Positions 35,739-43,278 of a stretch of DNA of 64,000 nucleotides are shown piece after piece. Below the pieces are notes generated by a model. It searched no databases and had not been told where the DNA came from. It was given only the letters and a program-made list of their open reading frames with translations. Position 1 is the stretch's first letter. Each line of letters begins with the position of its first letter. A program made the translations under genes and the position numbers. Source of the DNA: Actinoplanes lobatus. Its GTDB lineage: Bacteria; Actinomycetota; Actinomycetes; Mycobacteriales; Micromonosporaceae. The DNA lies in the NCBI RefSeq assembly GCF_014205215.1, contig NZ_JACHNC010000001.1, positions 10,226,501 to 10,290,500 of the forward strand, given 5' to 3'.

Positions 35739-35888
35739 CGCCGACCAGGATGCCCGAACCGACCCCGCCAGCACACCAATCGACACTCATCGGCACCAAG
35801 AATCGCCCATCAGGAAGGGATCGACCCTGGGATGCACAGCCGCGCTACCTCCCACATCCCAAGCACAGCAACCTGACGGAGCAACCCG

Positions 35889-36023
35889 ATGACCCAGATC
35901 CAACAGACCCCTAACGGCCCGCAGAGAAACCGGATCCGCATCGCCCTGGCTGCCCTTACCGGCGTCCTTGCCGGCGCCAGCCGCGCGATCACTGACTGGC
36001 TACTGCACCACCTCGACACGTAA
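35889..36023 (+). CDS. Small membrane-type protein (44 aa)
   Basis: ATG 35889 is preceded by ACGGAG eight bases upstream. The product, MTQIQQTPNGPQRNRIRIAL followed by AALTGVLAGASRAITDWLLH, has a polar start and one hydrophobic helix. It is divergent from the NTPase/TPR gene, 150 bp away. No family is recognised. Size, ribosome-binding site and sensible composition support it moderately; it may be a small partner of the neighbouring protein. Confidence 0.4.
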   Translation: MTQIQQTPNGPQRNRIRIALAALTGVLAGASRAITDWLLHHLDT

Positions 36024-36029
36024 CTCGCA

Positions 36030-37348
36030 GGGGCGGACCACCCAGGGTCGGGTCGCCCGAAGGGATTTCACCTCCGGGCTCCCACGGAACGGAGCGTGAC
36101 AGTCTCCCGTCACTCCGCTCGTACCACCCTGGCCATCATCAGAGGATTACGGACCCAGGCCCAGTGTGCGAAGTAGCGCGGGTGTTGCGAGATGATGCGT
36201 TCCCACACGACTCGTGCCTTGCGTCGGGGTCGTAGCCGCCGGTACTTCTTGCGGATCCAGCGCACCAGGTAGGAATTGATACGCGCCAGGAAGGTGTAGA
36301 GCGCGGAGCGGTAGAACCGTCCGTAGTAGCTCATCCACCCGCGTACGACCGGGTTGATCATCTCGGCGAGTTCGGCCCAGCTCAGGTCCAACCGGCGGTG
36401 GATCTGCCAGCGCAGGACGGTACGGCTGAGTCGCTTGAGAGCGTCCTTGCTGACCGCCGGGAGGAATGCGATAAACAGCTCTCCATGGCGGTCCTTGGCC
36501 CCGCGCGGACGGAACGTGTATCCGAGGAACGTGAACGAGGTGTCCGGGTGGATGCCTCGCCGGTTGGTGTCCTTGCAATACACGATCTTGGTCTTGTCCG
36601 GGTGCAAACGCAGCCCGACCTCAACCATCCTGTCCTCGATCGCCTGGCGCACCACGTGCGCCTGGCGTTCGCTGGCGCAGTGCACCACCGCGTCGTCGGC
36701 GTAACGTTCGAACGGCACGGACGGAAACGTCCGGACCATCCAGGTGTCGAACGCGTAGTGCAGGAACAGGTTCGCCAGCACGGGTGAGACCGCGGACCCT
36801 TGCGGGGTTCCCCGGTCTCGGGGTTGCAGGCTGCCGTCGGGCTGCTGCATCGGGGCGGTGAGCCACCGCTTGACGTACAGCAGCACCCAGGGCAGGTCGG
36901 TGTTCGCCTCCACCGCTTTGATCATGAGGTCGTGGTCGATGCTGTCGAAGAACGCCTGGACGTCCAGATCGACGACCCAGTCGTAACGCCAGCACCGTTG
37001 CCGGCATGCCGCTACCGCGTCCAGCGCCGACCGTCGCGGCCAGTAGCCGTAGGAGTCGGGGTGGAAGATCGGTTCGACCTTCTCCTCGATCCTGCGGGCC
37101 ACCACGGTCTGCGCCACTCGATCACCCACAGTGGGCACACCGAGTGTTCTGACCCCACCCTGCGATTTCGGTATCTGCACCGCTTTCACCAGAGGCGGGA
37201 AGTAGCTGCCCTTGGGTTCCTGGTCGGTGCGCGAGGTGTCACCCGGCCCGTCCCAGTCCGAACGCTGCCCCGATGGATGCCCTTGTGTGCTTGGGTCATT
37301 TTCGGGCCGCCCTCGGCGCGTGGGGCATCGAGGGCGGTCGGGCAGCAT
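36030..37348 (-). mobile_element. Group II intron, 5'-truncated
   Basis: Downstream of the reverse transcriptase, on the minus strand, 36120-36086 folds as domain V (GAGCGGAGTGACGGGAGACT, then GTCACGCTCCGTTC). A second stem to about 36030 (GGGAGCCCGGAGG...CCTTCGGGCGACCC) fits domain VI and the intron end. The 5' ribozyme domains are not seen: the coding frame begins only about 10 bp from the next gene, so the 5' part is missing. Confidence 0.65.
36110..37348 (-). CDS. ltrA: Group II intron reverse transcriptase/maturase, N-terminally truncated
   Basis: A 412-residue open frame. Reverse-transcriptase blocks are complete from block 1: YFPPLVKAVQIPKSQGGVRT, LGVPTVGDRVAQ, VVDLDVQAFFDSIDHDL, GTPQGSAVSPVLANLFLHYA and the catalytic FERYADDAVV. 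The GIIM maturase domain follows (WAELAEMINPVVRGWMSYYG). There is no HNH endonuclease domain, as in bacterial class C/ML types. Before residue 45 the sequence does not look like the usual RT-0 region, so the true N terminus has been lost. Translation is therefore doubtful, and the intron is probably immobile. Confidence 0.8.
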   Translation of the reverse strand: MLPDRPRCPTRRGRPENDPSTQGHPSGQRSDWDGPGDTSRTDQEPKGSYFPPLVKAVQIPKSQGGVRTLGVPTVGDRVAQTVVARRIEEKVEPIFHPDSYGYWPRRSALDAVAACRQRCWRYDWVVDLDVQAFFDSIDHDLMIKAVEANTDLPWVLLYVKRWLTAPMQQPDGSLQPRDRGTPQGSAVSPVLANLFLHYAFDTWMVRTFPSVPFERYADDAVVHCASERQAHVVRQAIEDRMVEVGLRLHPDKTKIVYCKDTNRRGIHPDTSFTFLGYTFRPRGAKDRHGELFIAFLPAVSKDALKRLSRTVLRWQIHRRLDLSWAELAEMINPVVRGWMSYYGRFYRSALYTFLARINSYLVRWIRKKYRRLRPRRKARVVWERIISQHPRYFAHWAWVRNPLMMARVVRAE

Positions 37349-37357
37349 GGCCGTCGT

Positions 37358-37615
37358 TCAGCTGGCGATGATTCCGGCGGCGATGAGGATGAGCAGGATG
37401 ATCAGTCCGGCGATGAGCAGCGAGGCATCGTCGCCGTCGCCGGTAGGGGTGGACTGGCTTGTGGTGACGGTGCGTTGGTGGCTGCGGACGTAGGTGCCGT
37501 CACTGCGGTAGTGGGCGCGGACGCGGGTGGTTCCGGCCGTTTTGGGTGTGGTGCGTCGGGTGTGTGGGCGGACGTAGCTGCCGTTTCGTCGGTAGTGGCC
37601 TCGGACGTGGGTCAT
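37358..37615 (-). CDS. Small membrane-anchored protein with doubled HYR-x-x-G-x-YVR-x-H motif
   Basis: An 85-residue protein. ATG 37615 has AGAAGGG at good spacing; an upstream GTG at 37621 is too close to it. Two copies of one motif occur, THVRGHYRRNGSYVRPHTR and RVRAHYRSDGTYVRSHQR, separated by a short linker. A threonine/serine-rich stretch and a single C-terminal membrane helix (LLIAGLIILLILIAAGIIAS) follow. The motif is widespread in small actinobacterial and phage proteins without known function. The ribosome-binding site lies in the loop of a 7-bp inverted repeat (37615-37634: TGATCAC / GTGATCA). Confidence 0.65.
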   Translation of the reverse strand: MTHVRGHYRRNGSYVRPHTRRTTPKTAGTTRVRAHYRSDGTYVRSHQRTVTTSQSTPTGDGDDASLLIAGLIILLILIAAGIIAS

Positions 37616-37779
37616 GATCACCCTTCTGTGATCAACTTGTTACTTTCCGCCCAAGATGGTTACACCTACCTCCGACATGAACTGCGGCATGAAACTGAGT
37701 CGATCAATGCATTTACGGCTTCTGGTGCGCTCCTTGACGTTTCGTCACTCTGCGCACGGCCGACGACCGAACTGGTCGC

Positions 37780-40700
37780 CTACCGGCGAGCCCCGTGTTG
37801 GGAAGTGAGTGATGTCTCCCACCGACAACGTGCGGGACGGCCGCCTGGTCCGGCTACTCCGGTTTGGGCGTAGCAGCGCCAAAAGAAGCCCTGCCGGATG
37901 GTGCGGTGCAGCACGAGGGTGGCGTTCCCGCAGGCGCCGCATGTCGGTGGAGCGGAGATGGCGCGGGCTTGTTCATGGTCGAGCAGTTTGCGGGCGAAGT
38001 GTTCGCCTTCCATGACGAGCATGACTTCGCGGCTGCTGCTCTGCGACAGTGCGTTGAGGCTGCCGAAGAGCACGATGCGTTCGTCGATGACGATGATCTT
38101 CTGGTGCATCTTGAACACTTCCACCACGGCAGGCACGACCGTCCGAAGGACGGTGACCTGTTGTTGATATAGGGGTTGTCCTTGGTTGTGGTCGCTGGAG
38201 TCGCGGACGAAGACGACCGTCTTGACGCCGCGGCTGGCTACGTCGGCGATCGCCGGTAGGACTTTCGTAAGTCGGCTGGCGGTCCAGGTGGCCCAGATCC
38301 ATAGGCTGTGCTGGGCGGATCGCAGGTGGGTAGTGAACGTTTCGTAGAACTGGCGCTCGTCCTGGATCGCGGTGATGCGCACGTGTTGGGCGAGGATGTC
38401 CGCGAGGTCCTTGCCGACCAGGCCCAGGCTGGCCTGTCGGCGTGTGTCGCGCGGGTCTGCTGGCAGACCGAGTAGGAGGCGGGCGGGGACGGTCCGCACG
38501 GTTGTGCCGAGAGCGGCAATGGCGCCGAGCGCGGTGCCGGGTGCGGCGTCGATGATGAGGTTGCGGCTACCGATCAGGTAGAGGCGGTGTTTGGTGCGGG
38601 TGATCGCGACGGTGAACAATCGCAGGCCGTCTCGGCCGAAGGAGCCTTCATGGGGGCCGGCTGCGGCCATCCAGCGGGGAGTGGTGCCGTCTTCGACGAG
38701 GTCGAAGACGGCGATATCGAACTGGCGGCCTTGGAAGCGGTGGGCGGTGCCGACGTCGGTGGGGTTGTTGTCGTCGTGTTCGCGGTCGCGGAAGGCTTCA
38801 AGGGTTGCTTCGGCCTGGTGCTTGTACGGGGTGAGGACGCCGACGTCCTCGCCTTGGCCGCGGTGGTAGTCGGCGAGAACCCGGGCGATGAGTACTCCGA
38901 TCGGCCACCATCCGGTCCTGGGTCCGGTGGGTCGGACTTCGGCGAGGTCGTCAATGTCGTCGGTGTCGATCAGGACGATTTCGGGGTCGTTGGGGTCGTG
39001 GTCGCGGATCTCGTCGCCGGCGGTGAGTTGCCCGTCGTAGGCGATGGTGTTGGCCAGGTTCATGATCTGTGGGCCGAAGCGATGCTGGATGTCCAGGGTG
39101 GTGCAGCCGGGGTGGGCGCGTGCTTCGGCAGGGACGGTGATGCCGGTCAGGGCGAAGACGTCGCGGAACAGCCACCGGCGTACGTCGGGGTCTTTCGTGT
39201 TCTTGATGGGGCCGGTGATCACGGCGCCGAGTTGCAGGAAATCCCCCAGTAGGATTGCGGTCGTGCGGGCGCGAGAGACGGCGAGCAGGACTTCGGGCAA
39301 GGTAGCGGCGCCGACCTCGTCGATGAGGACGACGTCGTAGGGGCCGTCGAGCAGCGTTTTGCTGGTCCGCATTCGTGCGAGGGTGGTGGCTACCACGGTG
39401 GCTTTTTTGATCAGTTCGGTCTCGGCGTCGCGGCGTAGCCGGTCGAATTCGTCCTGGGCCTCGGCGTATTGCTGTTCGAGGCGTTGACGGCTGGCTTCGG
39501 CGGTGGCGGCATCGGCACGCATGATCAGCAGTTGTTCGTGCCGGCGTGGCAGGTCGTCACGGGCGGCGCGTTCAACGGCGGCGCGTTCGGCGTCGGTGGG
39601 TGGTGGTGTGGCTTCGGCTGCGGTCAGCTCGGCTTCGGCCGCGCGCAGGCGTTCGTCGAGGCCGGCTTCCTGGTCGGCGATGGCGTCGCGGTAGGCGCGT
39701 GCTTTTGCCAGAGCGGCATGCTTCTGGGAGATCTGTTCGTCGGTGTAGCGCACTCGCTGGCGCAGATTGGTGATCTGTTCTTCGGTCGATATGCGGACGC
39801 GGGCAAGAACCTCGCGATTGTGCTGGTCGCGGCGTTCGGCCTCGTCGGCGAGGCTGCGTTGAGTGCGTACGCCGGCCTCGAGAGCGGTAATGGTGTTGCG
39901 ATTGCGCCATCGCTGCAGCTTGGTGCCGGCCATGGCGGCGCGTAGTTCACCGGCAAGGCGGTCGGCTTCAGCACGGGAGGTCATGGCGGTGACGCTGATC
40001 TGATCGCCTGCGTTCTGGGTAGCTGTCCATTCGCGGTTCAGGTCGGCGATAGAGCCGAGCGCCTGGAGGGTTTCGGCGGTGTCCGCGACCGCTGCTTCCG
40101 CGACGCCGATCAGTTCGTCGGCGCGGGCGAGAGCTGCCTGACCGGTTCGGTGCTCACGCCTCGCCTGTTGCAGCGCGGCGGTGAGGTGCGGGATCTGGTC
40201 GGTCTTGGCGATCAGCGTGCGGATGCGGATGTGTTCGGTGGGGTCGAACCCGGCCAGGGCGTTCTCGGCTGCGGCGAGGTCGTCGGCGGCGCGGCGAAGA
40301 GTAAGAAGGTGCTGGTTGAGCTGGTCGCGGCGTTGTTCGACCGTGGTGAGCCGGTTGCGGACGAGGTTGGTCAAGGACACGTCTGGGTCGGCGGCTATCG
40401 CGCGTAGATGCGGTGCGCCGACACGTACGAGCTCGCCTGGCCGGTGCCTGCGGTGGCGTAATACCCCCAGCAGGGCGTTGTCGACGGCCACGTTTGTGGC
40501 CGAGACCAGCAGTACGCGTTTGCCGGCGGCAGCCAAGGCGTTGATGGCCTCGCTGAGCACCCACGTTTTGCCGGTTCCAGGTGGCCCCCACACCAGCCGG
40601 ACCCCGGGAGCGAGGCAGGAGGCGTATGCCTGACGCTGCGCGAAGGAGAACCCGGCAATCTTGGGCGGATCAGCTGGGGCGGCGGCGAGCCGGCCGGCGA

Positions 40701-41244
40701 CGAGATCGTGGGCGAGGCTCGTGTCGCCGATGGCGCGCAGGCCGTCACGTAGCTGGGTCAACAGATATGTGGCCGGCTGGCGTTGCCGCCACAGATGCGC
40801 GTCCTTCAGGGCGACGAATTCGGCGACACGTACGCGTAACCGCCGGCCGTCGTAGATGACGTCCAGTGGTGCATAGCCTTGGCCGGGCTGGGGAGGGTTT
40901 CGGCCGGCCAGGCGGAGCCCTTCGGCCCGGTCGGGGTCGAAGGCGGAAGATCGAAGGTCGACCGCGTACCAGCCGGCTTCTGCTTCCCCGCAGGCCACGC
41001 CGACCAACGTAAGACCTGGTCGGCCAGGGCCGGAACGCCTGTCACCAGCGTCGCCGCCTTCCGTCTGGAGCCAGGTTTCGACTGCTGCGCATACCTCATC
41101 ACGCCAGTCAGGCAGAGCACACCTCCAGCCAGACAAATCCGAATCAAGACAGAAAGTAATCCAGCAACCACCTAGAGCAATATATTGCTGTCGATGTTCT
41201 GACGGATGAATCACCAGGCGCCGAGGCGAATCGCTGACGACCAC
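37780..41244 (-). CDS. SF1 helicase with coiled coil, PLD nuclease domain and zinc finger
   Basis: Up to 1154 residues (GTG 41244; the start is uncertain because no ribosome-binding site is seen). An SF1B/Upf1-like helicase has motif I GPPGTGKTWVL (about 220-230) and motif II VVLIDEVGAA (about 636). It continues with IQHRFGPQIMNLAN, TAHRFQGRQFDIAVF and VAITRTKHRLYLIG. A coiled-coil insert of some 340 residues (300-635) separates motifs I and II. The C-terminal part is a phospholipase D-type phosphodiesterase (HQKIIVIDERIVLFGS near 1045), then a CxxC...C zinc site (CGACGNATLVL). Helicase plus PLD nuclease on one chain, inside a defence island, suggests DNA-degrading immunity. It is not one of the systems I can name with certainty. 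Confidence 0.75.
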   Translation of the reverse strand: MVVSDSPRRLVIHPSEHRQQYIALGGCWITFCLDSDLSGWRCALPDWRDEVCAAVETWLQTEGGDAGDRRSGPGRPGLTLVGVACGEAEAGWYAVDLRSSAFDPDRAEGLRLAGRNPPQPGQGYAPLDVIYDGRRLRVRVAEFVALKDAHLWRQRQPATYLLTQLRDGLRAIGDTSLAHDLVAGRLAAAPADPPKIAGFSFAQRQAYASCLAPGVRLVWGPPGTGKTWVLSEAINALAAAGKRVLLVSATNVAVDNALLGVLRHRRHRPGELVRVGAPHLRAIAADPDVSLTNLVRNRLTTVEQRRDQLNQHLLTLRRAADDLAAAENALAGFDPTEHIRIRTLIAKTDQIPHLTAALQQARREHRTGQAALARADELIGVAEAAVADTAETLQALGSIADLNREWTATQNAGDQISVTAMTSRAEADRLAGELRAAMAGTKLQRWRNRNTITALEAGVRTQRSLADEAERRDQHNREVLARVRISTEEQITNLRQRVRYTDEQISQKHAALAKARAYRDAIADQEAGLDERLRAAEAELTAAEATPPPTDAERAAVERAARDDLPRRHEQLLIMRADAATAEASRQRLEQQYAEAQDEFDRLRRDAETELIKKATVVATTLARMRTSKTLLDGPYDVVLIDEVGAATLPEVLLAVSRARTTAILLGDFLQLGAVITGPIKNTKDPDVRRWLFRDVFALTGITVPAEARAHPGCTTLDIQHRFGPQIMNLANTIAYDGQLTAGDEIRDHDPNDPEIVLIDTDDIDDLAEVRPTGPRTGWWPIGVLIARVLADYHRGQGEDVGVLTPYKHQAEATLEAFRDREHDDNNPTDVGTAHRFQGRQFDIAVFDLVEDGTTPRWMAAAGPHEGSFGRDGLRLFTVAITRTKHRLYLIGSRNLIIDAAPGTALGAIAALGTTVRTVPARLLLGLPADPRDTRRQASLGLVGKDLADILAQHVRITAIQDERQFYETFTTHLRSAQHSLWIWATWTASRLTKVLPAIADVASRGVKTVVFVRDSSDHNQGQPLYQQQVTVLRTVVPAVVEVFKMHQKIIVIDERIVLFGSLNALSQSSSREVMLVMEGEHFARKLLDHEQARAISAPPTCGACGNATLVLHRTIRQGFFWRCYAQTGVAGPGGRPARCRWETSLTSQHGARR

Positions 41245-41341
41245 GGCCTACGCGACTACCCGACCCGCCGGATGCATGAAGAACAGAGGCACCCCGGGCG
41301 AGACCCAGCAGGCAGAGCGGCGGCCCGACTGCAACCCCTCA

Positions 41342-41365
41342 CATATCTGAACTACTTCAGATATG
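41342..41365. promoter_or_regulatory. Palindromic operator of the toxin-antitoxin pair
   Basis: CATATCTGAA and TTCAGATATG are perfect 10-bp arms around CTAC. The palindrome ends 8 bp before the antitoxin ATG, and AGATAT within it could be the -10 element of a leaderless transcript. This is the usual place for antitoxin autorepression. Confidence 0.8.
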
Positions 41366-41373
41366 CTGGTGGC

Positions 41374-41838
41374 ATGTCGGTGCAAAGCTTCTCGTACAGC
41401 TCCTTTCTTCGAGGGCCTTCCCAGGTCCTGCCGTCGCTCACCGACGCTGACGTCATCCTTGAGCGCCGCGACGAGGAGAACCTCATACTCAGCCGCGCCG
41501 AGCGGTTCGAAGCCGTCGCCACCGGGCTTCGCATTGCCGCGCGATCGCTGGCGATCCTCGCCCGCCGCCACCGCGACCTGGCCGAAGAGGCACTCGCCGA
41601 AGAACTCCCCTGGCTGACCTGGCTCCCAGCCGAGGAACGCCTCACCTGTGTACGCGAGCTGCTCGCCGACCTCGTCGCCGGCGCCGACACCGGCCTTCTC
41701 ATCCCCTTCGCCCGCAATCTCGCATCCTGGCGCTCGACCGCCGAAGCGTGGTCCGACCCCCAGCTCGCCCGCGAGCTCCAGGGCCCGTTCGACGGCGACG
41801 GTCCCACCCTCGACCGCCCGGCAGGAAACCTGGCATGA
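41374..41838 (+). CDS. Antitoxin, Phd/prevent-host-death-like
   Basis: A 154-residue protein. The N-terminal 45 residues (SYSSFLRGPSQVLPSLTDAD, then VILERRDEENLILSRAERFE) fit the Phd/YefM DNA-binding fold that represses its own operon. The longer C-terminal helical part would wrap the toxin. ATG 41374 follows the palindromic operator directly. The stop overlaps the next ATG (ATGA), so toxin synthesis is coupled. The gene is longer than a classic Phd (about 80 residues), a size seen in several actinobacterial pairs. Confidence 0.7.
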   Translation: MSVQSFSYSSFLRGPSQVLPSLTDADVILERRDEENLILSRAERFEAVATGLRIAARSLAILARRHRDLAEEALAEELPWLTWLPAEERLTCVRELLADLVAGADTGLLIPFARNLASWRSTAEAWSDPQLARELQGPFDGDGPTLDRPAGNLA

Positions 41839-42182
41839 GCGGACGCGGCGCAGAGCTCCCCCGGCCCAACCCGTGGACCGTGCGAGCAGCGGACCGTCAG
41901 GCATATCAGGGCTGGCAGCGGCTCCTGACAGCGATCCCGGACAACCTCGACCGGGCCTGGACGGCGCTAACCAGCGACCCTCGTCACGTCGACCAGCGGC
42001 AACATCCATTGAAGGGCCAGCTCGGCGTCGTCAAGGTCGGTGGAGCACCCCTTGAGCAGTGGCAGTATGAGGTCACCGGCGCGGGCCGCATCTGGTACGC
42101 CATCGACGATGACGCCCGCACGCTCTGGATCACCCGAGCCGGCGCGGGCCACCCGAAGCAAACAGACACCCGCGGCAGATAG
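41835..42182 (+). CDS. RelE/ParE-type toxin
   Basis: A 115-residue protein. WTVRAADRQAYQGWQRLLTA, HPLKGQLGVVKVGGAPLEQW and RIWYAIDDDARTLWITRAGA give the helix-helix-beta pattern of RelE/ParE toxins, including the basic core and aromatic strand. The usual action is ribosome-dependent mRNA cutting or gyrase poisoning; which one cannot be told here. Its position behind a Phd-like antitoxin supports the call. Such pairs often stabilise islands, here beside the Wadjet operon. Confidence 0.72.
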   Translation: MSGRGAELPRPNPWTVRAADRQAYQGWQRLLTAIPDNLDRAWTALTSDPRHVDQRQHPLKGQLGVVKVGGAPLEQWQYEVTGAGRIWYAIDDDARTLWITRAGAGHPKQTDTRGR

Positions 42183-42231
42183 CCCCAGGCCAGTGCTGGG
42201 CGACCTCACGGCCACGAGGCCGTCGATTCGA

Positions 42232-43278
42232 TCAAATCTGCACCCAAGATGCGAGAACATGCGCAGGAATGGATTCCTGCGCGACGCGCCCTCGCGTTTC
42301 TCGGACGGTGGCGGTCTGCTGCCAGAGGTGTTCTCCGAGCCATCCTCGACCGGGTATCGCTGACCAGTCGACGTTTCCGATGTTCTGGACGGGGCGCTCG
42401 GCCATGGCGGCCCACAGGGCCGCGGCAGGTTTGATGTCGGGCAGTCCGGCGGCGGCTGCGGCTGCTGCGGCGTCGGAGGCGATCGTGAGTCCGGCGGGGT
42501 CCAGGTCGCCCCAGTACCAGACGGTTCCGGTGACGGGGCCGCGGCCACCGATGTCGACGCCGAGGGCGGCAACCTGTGAGGGAAAGGCGTTGCCGCAACC
42601 CCAGGCGACCGCGCCGACGCGGTGGGTTTGGCTGTTTCGCAGAGTGTCGGCGGCGACCCAGTAGGTGTCGCTGTTCTCGACGACCAGAATGTCCGGTCCT
42701 GCGCCGACTACGACGGCGGGTATCGGCGGGGGTATGCGCACGCAGGCCAGCAGGTCGAAGCTGAGTCGGCCGGGGCCGAACAGGTTGGTCCGGGCCATGC
42801 CGTCCAGGCACTTCTCGTCGCCGAAGATTTCGGCCGATCGGTAGCGCACCGGGACAACCTCGGTTTTGCCGCCGTCGGTGTGTGCAAGCCATTCGTTGAC
42901 GGCGATGAGTTCCCGCAGTCGCGCGTCGGAGAGTGTCAGCAGGGAGGCGATCCAGCCGAGTTCGTGGCGCCACGGGAACCTGATCCATTGCTTGGCGCGG
43001 AGGGCACGGCGGGCGGCCGGGATCGTGACCGACCGTGGCAGCGGAGGTGTCGTTGACGTGTCCCAGGCGGTAGTCGGCATTTCCAGCAGGCCGCGGGATT
43101 CGAGGTCGCGTAGGGCCGCTTCAAGGGCCGCGGCCTGGATCGCCTCGCCGATCAGACGTGGGGCGGCCGTGGTCCACAGAGTCCAGACCTGAGGCAGTGG
43201 CACGCGGACGGATCCGGTCCGGGCCAGCGCGTCAGCGAGGGCGTTGACTTCGGCCGGCCGGGTGAGGGTGGATGTCAT
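42232..43278 (-). CDS. jetD: Wadjet JetD, Toprim-type nuclease subunit
   Basis: A 348-residue protein with an N-terminal DUF3322-like part and a C-terminal DUF2220/Toprim domain related to topoisomerase VI A. The metal-binding residues are visible: glutamate in ILVVENSDTYW (near 200) and the D-x-D in WYWGDLDPAGL (near 255-265). In Wadjet complexes JetD cuts plasmid DNA that the SMC motor has looped. ATG 43278 overlaps the stop of jetC (ATGA), so it is the last gene of the coupled operon. Catalytic residues appear complete. Confidence 0.85.
   Translation of the reverse strand: MTSTLTRPAEVNALADALARTGSVRVPLPQVWTLWTTAAPRLIGEAIQAAALEAALRDLESRGLLEMPTTAWDTSTTPPLPRSVTIPAARRALRAKQWIRFPWRHELGWIASLLTLSDARLRELIAVNEWLAHTDGGKTEVVPVRYRSAEIFGDEKCLDGMARTNLFGPGRLSFDLLACVRIPPPIPAVVVGAGPDILVVENSDTYWVAADTLRNSQTHRVGAVAWGCGNAFPSQVAALGVDIGGRGPVTGTVWYWGDLDPAGLTIASDAAAAAAAAGLPDIKPAAALWAAMAERPVQNIGNVDWSAIPGRGWLGEHLWQQTATVRETRGRVAQESIPAHVLASWVQI

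Noticed and set aside
36110..37348. Reverse transcriptase as the RT of a retron linked to the Septu-like pair
   Set aside because: The RT has a GIIM maturase domain and domain V lies behind it, so it is a group II intron protein. It is also more than 6 kb from the ATPase/HNH genes.
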